The notes under the pieces: model-generated
Told to the model about the DNA's origin: nothing
What the model saw: the letters and a program-made list of their open reading frames with translations, nothing else
The model's database searches: none
NCBI GenBank assembly: GCA_003557765.1
Contig: PWNO01000086.1
Coordinates: forward strand, 1 to 9,362
Source: Bacteroidales bacterium
Lineage (GTDB): Bacteria; Bacteroidota; Bacteroidia; Bacteroidales; UBA7960
Reading direction: 5' to 3'
Length of the DNA: 9,362 nucleotides
Position numbers and translations under genes: made by a program
Part shown: positions 1 through 5,975 of the stretch, in pieces
Numbering within the stretch: the first letter of the stretch is position 1
How the letters are laid out: every line of letters starts with the position of its first letter

Positions 1-170
1 GGGGCTTGGGACTTGAAGTTTGAGGTTGAGCGGCAGTGGAGTCCCGAAAGCGAAGTGACAGGGAGTTGAATTTCGGGGTTTGCGGGGTCCCGATGGCATG
101 CAAAGAGCTGGGTTGCGCTTGTTTGTTAGTGGTTTTAGCGGGTATTGGGTGCAAGGATTGCCGGGGGTAA
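1..170. other. G/T-rich non-coding leader region
   Basis: No reading frame in this stretch looks like a real gene. The top strand is markedly rich in G and T and poor in C. It contains a direct repeat GTCCCGA (41-47 and 87-93) and a 7-base inverted repeat CCCGAAA (43-49) / TTTCGGG (71-77) separated by 21 bases. Frame 1 stays open from base 1 to a TGA at 67-69, so the tail of an upstream gene cannot be excluded, but the 22 residues match nothing I recognise. A weak promoter-like pair, TTTG (122-125) and a degenerate TATTGGGT (143-150), precedes the methyltransferase gene; the second element departs from TAnnTTTG, so I do not call it. Confidence 0.4.
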
Positions 171-182
171 ATGTATGTGGCT

Positions 183-740
183 ATGAGGAAATTGTCAATG
201 GATGAGTTGGGGAGGAAAACCCCGGAGGGATTCAGGGCGTCGGAAAAGATGCCCCTGGTGATCGTGCTGGACAACATCCGAAGCCGGATGAATACCGGTT
301 CGGTCTTCCGGACGGCTGATGCCTTTCTGCTTGAAGGCATTTTCCTTTGTGGCTTTACGGCCACACCACCGCATCGTGAGATCCATAAGACCGCACTGGG
401 TGCCACTGAGTCGGTGACCTGGCAATACTTCAAACAGACCACCGAAGCCATACAGCATCTAAGGGCGAACGGCTATTCCGTGTTTGCGTTGGAACAGACC
501 ACCCAAAGCATCACTTTACAGGATTTTCATCCGGGAAAGGGCCGGAAATATGCCATGGTGTTTGGCAATGAGGTGAAAGGCGTGGGTGAAGATGCGCTTG
601 CCCTTTGCGATCAGAGTCTGGAAATCCCGCAATTTGGCACAAAGCACTCGCTGAATGTGGCTGTGACGGCCGGGATGGTGGTTTGGGATTTTTATTCCAA
701 AAGTACCCAGCGGGGTGGGGAGTATGGAAGTAAGAAGTAA
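183..740 (+). CDS. TrmH/SpoU-family RNA 2'-O-methyltransferase
   Basis: Predicted SAM-dependent methyltransferase of the SPOUT (trefoil-knot) class, which methylates a ribose 2'-OH in tRNA or rRNA in the cytoplasm. All three SpoU motifs are visible. Motif 1 is VLDNIRSRMNTGSVFRTADA near residues 28-47, with the conserved Asn and Arg. Motif 2 is VFGNEVKGV near 126-134. Motif 3 is IPQFGTKHSLNVAVTAG near 147-163, which forms the knot and SAM pocket. The protein is 185 aa, a short single-domain form without the N-terminal substrate-binding extension found in RlmB-type enzymes. An ATG at 171 would add MYVA, but I chose 183 because related Bacteroidota proteins begin MRKL. The substrate nucleotide cannot be read from sequence. 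The C-terminal dozen residues are low in conservation and Gly/Lys-rich. The gene stands alone on its strand and converges on porT. Confidence 0.9.
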   Translation: MRKLSMDELGRKTPEGFRASEKMPLVIVLDNIRSRMNTGSVFRTADAFLLEGIFLCGFTATPPHREIHKTALGATESVTWQYFKQTTEAIQHLRANGYSVFALEQTTQSITLQDFHPGKGRKYAMVFGNEVKGVGEDALALCDQSLEIPQFGTKHSLNVAVTAGMVVWDFYSKSTQRGGEYGSKK

Positions 741-918
741 GTGTATCGTCCTGAAATAGGTTTACACTTTTTGCAAATAAAAATCAGCATGGGTCAAGGG
801 CAGCCTGAAATAAAAGAAGCAGGAAGGCGACTGAAGCACCTGGACTGCGATGAAGATCTGGTAAACAAGTTAGCCACAACGCCCTGGCTGCGGAGAAGGC
901 CCCGTAAGAAGAAAGAAA
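741..918. other. Convergent spacer, no convincing gene
   Basis: This spacer lies between the 3' ends of the methyltransferase gene (+) and porT (-). A GTG-initiated frame (741-944) crosses it and enters porT, but its product is short, very basic at the end and unlike any family I know. The stretch contains a 9-base direct repeat CCTGAAATA (750-758 and 804-812). I see no hairpin followed by a T-run in either direction, so no intrinsic terminator can be called for either convergent gene. It may be a remnant of something larger, but nothing in the sequence proves this. Confidence 0.35.
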
Positions 919-1701
919 CTACTCAATGTAAACAGAAAACATGATGGCCCGTGCATTGACCCGGTCAATGGCATTGTAATAATCTAGGTAGCCAACTTCC
1001 CCTGGCTGGACAATGTTGCGCAGACCAAAAGAGGCCTTCAACTCCAAACCCAGCTTAAAGTAGTAGAAGTAATGATCTAAGCCTATCCCGATCTCATAAT
1101 GCAGGTCATCTTTATCAATCCTTGTGATCAGCTCATCACCGCCCCTTGGGGATCTCCCTCCCGTAGCAGCAAAGTCATGGCTGTATTTGATCCCCCCGAC
1201 AATAAAAGCCCTGGTGTTATTCATGCGGGCAGATTTGTATTTGAGGTGCAGGGGGAAGTCAAGCTGCGTGACGCCAAGGCTCTGGTCAATGCGATGATGT
1301 CTCGTTGCATTTCCTAGTGTGTATGCATCGTCAGACCTATAAAATTCAATATACCGTTCCTCTGCAATAATCAGGGTCGGAATGAGGCGCAGATCAAGAT
1401 AGCGGCCTAAACTCAGGTTCCCTAAGACCCCCACGTGAAATCCCGGCGCCGGATCCGAAGCGAGAATATGTTTATACTCATCAAGATCGTCGTTGAAATC
1501 CTCATTTGGTCTCACAGCATACTTCAGGGAGCTGAATCCAATGGTATACCCAAAATGATAGGGCATGCGGTCATGTTCCGGGAGATTTTGGAAGCGAAAC
1601 ACGCGGTCTCTTCTCCTGCGTTGCCCATATGCATCTTCGGGCATAAAGCAAATCGCAAAAAACAAAAATGCCAGCAGCTTGATGATGGTGGTGTTTTTCA
1701 C
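919..1701 (-). CDS. porT: Type IX secretion / gliding protein PorT (SprT) family
   Basis: Predicted PorT, an outer-membrane beta-barrel-type protein required for type IX secretion, and for gliding in species that glide. The 260-aa product starts with a clear signal peptide: Lys3, a hydrophobic stretch at about 6-20, and a likely cut after AYG at residue 26. An Arg-rich patch (QRRRRDR) follows. The family hallmark follows: NLPEHDRMPYHFGYTIGFSS at 39-58, matching the 'NLP..D..PIHFGF.LG.N' opening of PorT proteins. The rest has alternating polar/hydrophobic strands typical of a small barrel, ending FSVYIE. The length is close to known PorT proteins (about 240-260 aa). The start is GTG at 1701; a TAA stop six codons upstream in the same frame rules out a longer N-terminus. 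No good TAnnTTTG promoter lies in the 115 bases upstream, so it may be read through from the aminotransferase-pdxH unit. The alternative is another porin-like PorT-superfamily barrel, which I think less likely. Confidence 0.85.
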   Translation of the reverse strand: MKNTTIIKLLAFLFFAICFMPEDAYGQRRRRDRVFRFQNLPEHDRMPYHFGYTIGFSSLKYAVRPNEDFNDDLDEYKHILASDPAPGFHVGVLGNLSLGRYLDLRLIPTLIIAEERYIEFYRSDDAYTLGNATRHHRIDQSLGVTQLDFPLHLKYKSARMNNTRAFIVGGIKYSHDFAATGGRSPRGGDELITRIDKDDLHYEIGIGLDHYFYYFKLGLELKASFGLRNIVQPGEVGYLDYYNAIDRVNARAIMFSVYIE

Positions 1702-1753
1702 TATCAGGTTTCTCTTTTATTCGCTTTACAAACGCTGGCAAGGGGCATAATAT

Positions 1754-1813
1754 TTTGTCATGATGAAACCTCCATGCCAAAAAAATGACAAATAGGGGGA
1801 TGATTATTGTCAT
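1754..1813. repeat. TGTCAT motifs, one inverted pair, upstream of porT
   Basis: TTTGTCAT (1754-1761) and ATGACAAA (1785-1792) form an exact 8-base inverted repeat with a 23-base loop. A third copy of the core, ATTGTCAT (1806-1813), follows and overlaps the last few bases before the pdxH stop codon. On the minus strand these lie 53-112 bases upstream of the porT start codon. The arrangement could be a regulator binding region or a weak mRNA hairpin. The stem is A/T-rich and the loop long, so it is not a convincing terminator. Confidence 0.3.
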
Positions 1814-1816
1814 GGG

Positions 1817-2455
1817 TTAAGGTGCCAGACGCTGAAACCCCCATTTTCCGGCCTTTTGTTTATACAATATCCGGTCGTGCAACCTGCTTTCACGGCCCTG
1901 CCAGAATTCGATGCTTTCCGGTCTGACGGCGTAGCCGCCCCAATGCACGGGCCTTTTAATCTCTGCGTCCCTGTGCTTTTCAAAAGCTTCATAGAACGCA
2001 TTTTCGAGCTCCTCCCTGTCTGCAATGGCTTTGCTCTGGGGAGAGATGACCGCGCTGATCTGGCTGTTTTTAGGTCTCACGGAAAAATAGGCGTCTGACT
2101 CTTCGGGGCTGACCTTGCTGACCGGTCCGCTGATGCGCACCTGGCGTTGCATGTCGAGCCAGAGAAAAACCAATGTGGCATAGGGATTGGCTTCCAGGTC
2201 TTTGCCTTTTTGGCTCTCGTAATTGGTGTAGAATACGAAAGCATCGTCGCGCACTTCCTTCAGGAGCAAGGCCCTGGCAGCAGCTCGACCATCGGGCGCA
2301 ACAGTGGCCAGGGTCATCGCGTTGGGTTCCGGCACGCCTTTGTTGATTGCATCTTCGAGCCACTGATCAAAAAGCCAAAGGGGGTTTTCTGGCAGATGGT
2401 TTTCCTCCAGCTTGTTCATCGCGTACTCTTTGCGAAAATCGGCTAGGTTCTTCAT
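1817..2455 (-). CDS. pdxH: Pyridoxamine 5'-phosphate oxidase
   Basis: FMN-dependent cytoplasmic enzyme that oxidises pyridoxine or pyridoxamine 5'-phosphate to pyridoxal 5'-phosphate (PLP) with O2, for PLP synthesis and salvage. At 212 aa it is close to E. coli PdxH (218 aa) and colinear with it. Visible landmarks are the FMN-binding RALLLKEV (61-68) and VFYTNYESQKGKDLEANP (74-91), RQVRISG (104-110), YFSVRPKNSQISA (123-135), and the C-terminal signature FWQGRESRLHDRILY (184-198), with the substrate-contacting Arg and His of R-L-H-D-R. It ends in the family-typical RLAP. The ATG at 2455 is preceded by AAGGA about nine bases upstream, one of the few good Shine-Dalgarno matches here. The start lies 11 bases after the aminotransferase stop, so the two are very probably co-transcribed and possibly translationally linked. 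Confidence 0.96.
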   Translation of the reverse strand: MKNLADFRKEYAMNKLEENHLPENPLWLFDQWLEDAINKGVPEPNAMTLATVAPDGRAAARALLLKEVRDDAFVFYTNYESQKGKDLEANPYATLVFLWLDMQRQVRISGPVSKVSPEESDAYFSVRPKNSQISAVISPQSKAIADREELENAFYEAFEKHRDAEIKRPVHWGGYAVRPESIEFWQGRESRLHDRILYKQKAGKWGFQRLAP

Positions 2456-2466
2456 GTGAAAATTCC

Positions 2467-3660
2467 TTAGCTTAGTTTTTTCAGGGCATTTTTCATCCTG
2501 TCCACAGCTTCGGTGAGCAAGTCATTGGATGTGGCATAGGAAAACCTGACACATTCATCATCGCCGAAAGCACTTCCCGGTACCAGCGCAATATGTGCTT
2601 TTTTAAGAAGATACATGCAAAAGTCAGATGCATCTTTGATCTTTAGGTCACCATCGGATTTGCCAAAGTAGGATTTGACATTAATAAAAAGGTAAAAGGC
2701 CCCCTTTGGTGTATTGGTGGTTGTTCCGGGAACATCCTTAAGCAGATTGATGACCAGGTCGCGGCGTTCCCTGAATTTTTCAAGCATGCCCCTGGTGATT
2801 TCAGGATCGGTCTTCATGGCTTCCAGTGCTGCCCGCTGTGAGATTGAACAGGTTCCTGAAGTAAACTGTCCCTGCAGCTTCGTGCAGGCTTTGGCCACCT
2901 CGGGATGTGCTGCCAGGTAACCCAGGCGCCAACCGGTCATGGCGAAACCTTTCGAAACCCCATTTACCAGAATTACCCTGTCTTTGATTTCCTCAAACTG
3001 TGCAATGCTTTCGTGTTTGCCATCAAAGTTGATGTGTTCATAAATCTCGTCAGCAATGATAAACACCTTGGGGTGGCGTGCAAACACTTCAGCCAGTGCT
3101 TTCAACTCCGATTTGCTGTAAACAGAACCTGTTGGGTTGCAGGGACTGGAAAAGATAAACATCCGGGTGTTTTCCGTGATTGCTGCTTCCAGTTGCTGTG
3201 GGGTGATCTTGAAATCGTTGTCGATGCCGGCTTTCACATATACGGCTTCAGCTTCAGCCATTTTCACAATCTCACGATAGCTGACCCAGTAAGGAGTGGG
3301 GATGACCACCTCATCGCCGGGGTCGACCAGGCAGAGAACCGCATTGGCAATGGCCTGCTTGGCACCGGTGCTGACTACGATCTGGTCAGGCTTGTATGTC
3401 AGTGCATTATCCCTTAAGAGCTTCTCGCAGATGGCTTCTCGGAGGTCCTGGTAGCCATTAACCGGCGTGTAGAAAGAGTAATTGTCTTGAATAGCCTGGG
3501 TGGCTGCCATTTTGACACTGTCAGGTGTGAAAAAATCGGGCTCTCCCACACTCAGGTTGATCACATCATGGCCTTCGGCTTTTAATTCACGACTCATCCT
3601 TGACATGGCAAGGGTTTCGGACTCAGACAAACGGGTTATTCGATCAGATAGATGTATCAT
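2467..3660 (-). CDS. aspC: Pyridoxal-phosphate aminotransferase, aspartate type (class I, subgroup Ib)
   Basis: Cytoplasmic PLP enzyme of fold type I, most likely aspartate aminotransferase (aspartate + 2-oxoglutarate to oxaloacetate + glutamate). The 397-aa length is normal for the family. The catalytic core is complete: NLSVGEPDF at 35-43, GAKQAI at 99-104, the NPTG motif at 175-178 (Asn175 contacts the cofactor ring), ADEIY at 203-207 (Asp204 pairs with the pyridine N), and the Schiff-base Lys237 in VSKGFAMTGWRLGY. A C-terminal Arg372 in VRFSYA should bind the substrate carboxylate. The SKGFAMTGWR form fits subgroup Ib, which also includes enzymes acting on prephenate or aromatic amino acids, so the substrate is inferred. 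The ATG at 3660 follows a leader of roughly 65 bases from a good promoter match. It is first in a probable unit with pdxH. Confidence 0.93.
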   Translation of the reverse strand: MIHLSDRITRLSESETLAMSRMSRELKAEGHDVINLSVGEPDFFTPDSVKMAATQAIQDNYSFYTPVNGYQDLREAICEKLLRDNALTYKPDQIVVSTGAKQAIANAVLCLVDPGDEVVIPTPYWVSYREIVKMAEAEAVYVKAGIDNDFKITPQQLEAAITENTRMFIFSSPCNPTGSVYSKSELKALAEVFARHPKVFIIADEIYEHINFDGKHESIAQFEEIKDRVILVNGVSKGFAMTGWRLGYLAAHPEVAKACTKLQGQFTSGTCSISQRAALEAMKTDPEITRGMLEKFRERRDLVINLLKDVPGTTTNTPKGAFYLFINVKSYFGKSDGDLKIKDASDFCMYLLKKAHIALVPGSAFGDDECVRFSYATSNDLLTEAVDRMKNALKKLS

Positions 3661-3729
3661 GGCATTATGGATATGAGGGTAAATAATTATAAAATGGATT
3701 CTTTGATGCTAAAGTCAATCCAGCAAAGC

Positions 3730-3759
3730 GGCAAATTTAGCAAAATAAACCCATTTGCC
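3730..3759. repeat. 7-base inverted repeat inside the aspC promoter (possible operator)
   Basis: GGCAAAT (3730-3736) and ATTTGCC (3753-3759) are exact inverted copies with 16 bases between them. The left arm covers most of the predicted minus-strand TAAATTTG box and the right arm touches its upstream TTTG box. A dimeric repressor bound here would cover the aspC promoter. Such short A/T-containing repeats do occur by chance, so the role is an inference. Confidence 0.35.
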
Positions 3760-3762
3760 AAA
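3732..3762 (-). promoter_or_regulatory. Candidate promoter for aspC-pdxH
   Basis: On the minus strand there is TTTG (3762-3759), a 19-base spacer, then TAAATTTG (3739-3732). This exactly fits the Bacteroidota housekeeping consensus TTTG-N19-21-TAnnTTTG. It predicts a transcript start near 3726 and a leader of about 65 bases to the aspC ATG at 3660. There is no direct evidence of activity. Confidence 0.6.
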
Positions 3763-3768
3763 AGCGAT

Positions 3769-3776
3769 TATCTTTG
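3769..3776 (+). promoter_or_regulatory. Candidate -7 box for the DUF7935-thiS pair
   Basis: TATCTTTG is a perfect TAnnTTTG match. It would start transcription near 3783, about 16 bases before the ATG at 3799. No TTTG lies at the normal distance upstream; the nearest, 3754-3757, is only 11 bases away, so the upstream element is poor. The element supports 3799 as the true start, since the longer frame from 3652 begins upstream of this box. Confidence 0.45.
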
Positions 3777-3798
3777 TGGTATAAAGAAACATAGTATT

Positions 3799-4314
3799 AT
3801 GGGAGACCTTTTTTACATCTTACGCTACACGGTACCTGCCCTTGTAGTTTTCATGACCGCCTGGTTCCTTCTGAAAGAGTTTTTTCAGCAGGAAAACAAG
3901 CGCCGGCATGCGGATTTGATGTCAGACCGCATGCAAATCTCGCTACCTTTGCGCTTGCAGGCCTATGAACGTCTGGTGCTGATGCTTGAACGCATGTCGC
4001 CGAATAACCTCATCATGCGGGTGTATAAGCCGGAATGGACTGCTAAGGAGTTGCAGAAACAGCTGATCAAGAGTGTCAGGGACGAGTATACCCATAACCT
4101 GTCGCAGCAGCTCTATGTGTCGCCACAGGTATGGGAACTGATCAACCAGGCTTATGAGGAAACACTGGGTCAGATCAACGCACTGACTTCATCATTGGAT
4201 GAAGGCGCCACGGCCACTGACCTGAGCCAGAAAATTCTGGAGTCTGACCTTGAACGCTCAGCTACAGAAAAGGCCATGGCCTACCTCAAAAGCGAAGCCC
4301 GCAAAAGCTTTTAG
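3799..4314 (+). CDS. Membrane-anchored protein of the DUF7935 type, function unknown
   Basis: A 171-aa protein of unknown role that I recognise as a widespread Bacteroidota family, which I believe is catalogued as DUF7935. A single N-terminal hydrophobic segment (about residues 5-27, YILRYTVPALVVFMTAWFLL) should anchor it in the inner membrane. A charged region (QQENKRRHADL) follows, then the conserved block LPLRLQAYERLVLMLERMSP near 49-68, which is the best family marker. The rest is predicted largely alpha-helical, with HNLSQQLYVSPQVWELI near 99-115. The frame is open upstream to an ATG at 3652, but that extension overlaps the aspC start, contains the aspC promoter and has no family similarity. 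The ATG at 3799 begins MGDLFYILRY, as relatives do. thiS follows 23 bases after its stop, suggesting one transcript. Confidence 0.8.
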   Translation: MGDLFYILRYTVPALVVFMTAWFLLKEFFQQENKRRHADLMSDRMQISLPLRLQAYERLVLMLERMSPNNLIMRVYKPEWTAKELQKQLIKSVRDEYTHNLSQQLYVSPQVWELINQAYEETLGQINALTSSLDEGATATDLSQKILESDLERSATEKAMAYLKSEARKSF

Positions 4315-4337
4315 AAACGAAAACGCAGTCTGAAGAA

Positions 4338-4544
4338 ATGCAGATTAACTTAAACAACCGGCCCGAAGAGATACCGGGCAAAGAAAAAATGACTGTAAAG
4401 GAGTTGCTTGACTACAAAAATTTCACTTTTAAATTCCTGGTTGTTCGTATCAACGGAAAGACTATCATGCCCGGCGAATACGAAGAAAGCCTCATCCGCG
4501 GCGGAGATGATGTGAAGGTCATCCATTTGATCAGTGGCGGCTGA
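4338..4544 (+). CDS. thiS: Stand-alone ThiS-like sulfur carrier protein
   Basis: A 68-aa ubiquitin-like (beta-grasp) sulfur carrier of the ThiS/MoaD superfamily. It opens MQINLNNRPEEIPG, has a helix region with TVKELLDYKNF, then VVRINGKTIMPGEYEE and the ThiS-typical GGDDVKVIHLISGG. The C-terminal Gly-Gly is intact; this end is adenylated and converted to a thiocarboxylate that supplies sulfur, in thiamine synthesis for the thiazole ring. The length and the 'D.V.viH.ISGG' ending favour ThiS over MoaD. No thiF, thiG, thiH or other thiamine gene lies in the window, so the pathway here is inferred from the family only. It follows the DUF7935 gene by 23 bases and its stop lies 6 bases from that of the convergent plug gene, leaving no room for a separate terminator. 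Confidence 0.88.
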   Translation: MQINLNNRPEEIPGKEKMTVKELLDYKNFTFKFLVVRINGKTIMPGEYEESLIRGGDDVKVIHLISGG

Positions 4545-4550
4545 TCCTTT

Positions 4551-5876
4551 TTACGGAACAGCAGGATTCATGTGGCTGATCCCAATCAGCCGGTCATACA
4601 GGTCGCCCGGCCTCCGGTGAAAGACATAAATCGTATAATCATTTTCAGTCTGGGAATGGCTGCCTTCGATGAACGGGACATCAGCCGTGACTGCTCCTTC
4701 AGGCATATAGGCATACTGATAATTGTAATAGCCCTGTTTGAGTAGCAGGCTTAATTCATAAGCATTCTCCCCGTAATTGTAATTCATCTTGTTGTCTTCA
4801 GAAAAGTGCCAATTGGTAAGCGCACCCATCACATGGAGATGCCCATCCGGAAGTGGCGCATCCATTGGCAGATGAAAATGGACCCAGGCGTAATCGCCTT
4901 CTGTCATCGCATTGCGGGCATCATGTGTAAGTATCTGGAAACGTCCGTTCAGGTCATCTTCGCTGAAATATCTGTCGTAGGTCCGTAGCTTGTCAGGTAG
5001 CAGGTATACGTCCCAAAAGCGTCGGGATGACTGGATGTCGGCAATGTTCCCACCAAGGTATCGGAGACTCCGGATATCAAAGTGCCGGAATTCATTGCCG
5101 CCTTCAAAAAGCATCTTGTCCTCATAATCGTAAACCAGTTCATTGCCCATAATCGTCCTGGGCTCCAGGTCGGTGATGGAATTATCCCAGCGGCCGTTTT
5201 GCCGGATCAATACCTGCAGGTCGCGGTAAGGGTTCGAGATGTTATAACCTCCCGTGTTGATTGTAAATGACACTTGCTGCTTCCTGTCACGGTAGCGCAC
5301 GAGGTTTGCCTGGGTAACCCGTCCATTGATGCTCACCTGCTGCTCAAAAACAGAGAACCTGCGTGTAAAAACCACGTCATCGGGATTGCCGTCGAGATAA
5401 ACTTTGAGTATGTAGTTGCCGGACTTGGTGGGCCGCAGATTGGGCCCTGGAAAGTCCAGGTAGTAATGGGTGTAGGATACGCGGGTATTCATCGAACGCC
5501 GAAAGTCGCGGATCTGGTCTTCAAAAAAACCTTCAATGTATTCATGTTGTTGCAGATCAGAAGGCTCCCAATTGGCATCACAATGAATGATGGTGTAGTA
5601 ATAATTTTTGTAATCCGCATCCAGGTCATCAAAGCGCAAAATCAGCCGGTCACCGCTGTTTATTCGCATTAAAGGATCTGATAATTCAAATCCCCTTTGA
5701 TTAAACAAAACCGTTTGGATGTTGTTTTTATGGGTAAAATCGCCATAAAGAAAATAGTCTTTATTGCTTTCTCCTTTAGCCACGGGCAAGCATGCAAACA
5801 AGGCGATTAGCATCAGGAGAATGGGCCATCCCTGGCAAGGTCTGATTAATGAAAAAAAGTGATAATGCATCAGCAT
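4551..5876 (-). CDS. Type IX secretion system plug protein (DUF5103 family)
   Basis: Homologue of the T9SS Plug protein, the periplasmic partner that closes the giant SprA (Sov) outer-membrane translocon when no cargo is passing. From the ATG at 5876 the product is 441 aa, with a hydrophobic signal segment (WPILLMLIALFACLPVAKG, about 17-35). The first Plug domain follows, with the family-typical IIHCDANWEPSDLQQHEYIE near 96-115, SMNTRVSYTHYYLDFPGPN near 128-146, and SGNYILKVYLDG near 152-163. The second half contains a beta-sandwich with VMGALTNWHFSEDNKMNYN and YYNYQYAY. The frame extends to a GTG at 5894. I prefer 5876 because the promoter predicts a transcript start near 5903, leaving only about 9 bases before the GTG, and because A-rich sequence precedes the ATG; an ATG two codons further in (5870) is also possible. 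A Cys follows LFA in the signal segment, but Phe at that position makes it a poor lipobox. It is transcribed divergently from nqrA. Confidence 0.9.
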   Translation of the reverse strand: MLMHYHFFSLIRPCQGWPILLMLIALFACLPVAKGESNKDYFLYGDFTHKNNIQTVLFNQRGFELSDPLMRINSGDRLILRFDDLDADYKNYYYTIIHCDANWEPSDLQQHEYIEGFFEDQIRDFRRSMNTRVSYTHYYLDFPGPNLRPTKSGNYILKVYLDGNPDDVVFTRRFSVFEQQVSINGRVTQANLVRYRDRKQQVSFTINTGGYNISNPYRDLQVLIRQNGRWDNSITDLEPRTIMGNELVYDYEDKMLFEGGNEFRHFDIRSLRYLGGNIADIQSSRRFWDVYLLPDKLRTYDRYFSEDDLNGRFQILTHDARNAMTEGDYAWVHFHLPMDAPLPDGHLHVMGALTNWHFSEDNKMNYNYGENAYELSLLLKQGYYNYQYAYMPEGAVTADVPFIEGSHSQTENDYTIYVFHRRPGDLYDRLIGISHMNPAVP

Positions 5877-5909
5877 GCTTTTTTTAAAACGCACCTATTC
5901 TTCTTTAAC

Positions 5910-5941
5910 CAAAACTAAGTAAAATAATATTTATGGCCAAA
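5910..5941 (-). promoter_or_regulatory. Candidate promoter for the T9SS plug gene
   Basis: On the minus strand there is TTTG (5941-5938), a 20-base spacer, then TAGTTTTG (5917-5910). This is an exact fit to the Bacteroidota TTTG/TAnnTTTG consensus with ideal spacing. The predicted transcript start is near 5903. Confidence 0.65.
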
Positions 5942-5946
5942 GAATT

Positions 5947-5975
5947 TTTGGTATTTAAAAATATCCATAATTTTG
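5947..5975 (+). promoter_or_regulatory. Candidate promoter for the nqr operon
   Basis: TTTG (5947-5950), a 17-base spacer and TAATTTTG (5968-5975) match the phylum consensus, with a slightly short spacer. The predicted start is near 5982, giving a leader of about 25 bases to the nqrA ATG at 6007. Its upstream box lies only five bases from that of the divergent plug promoter. Confidence 0.55.

Noticed and set aside
741..944. GTG-initiated 67-codon plus-strand frame
   Set aside because: It begins directly at the end of the methyltransferase gene, runs into the 3' end of porT on the opposite strand, has a composition unlike a folded protein and matches no family I know.
954..970. 17-base near-perfect palindrome CATTGACCCGGTCAATG near the 3' end of porT
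   Set aside because: It lies inside the porT coding sequence (encoding Ile-Asp-Arg-Val-Asn), has no following T-run and is explained by codons; not a convincing terminator or operator.
1435..1788. 117-codon plus-strand open frame opposite porT
   Set aside because: It is antisense to the porT coding region and its signal peptide segment, with no family similarity.
2905..3417. 170-codon plus-strand open frame opposite the aminotransferase gene
   Set aside because: The minus-strand frame is a full aminotransferase with all catalytic residues; the opposite frame is a by-product of its codon use and has no recognisable domain.
3652..3798. 49-residue N-terminal extension of the DUF7935 protein
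   Set aside because: It overlaps the aspC start codon, contains both candidate promoters and lies upstream of the predicted transcript start; family members begin at the equivalent of 3799.
5770..5800. Possible lipoprotein signal (LFAC) in the plug protein
   Set aside because: Phe at the -2 position departs from the lipobox consensus, and an ordinary signal peptidase I site after VAKG is available just downstream.
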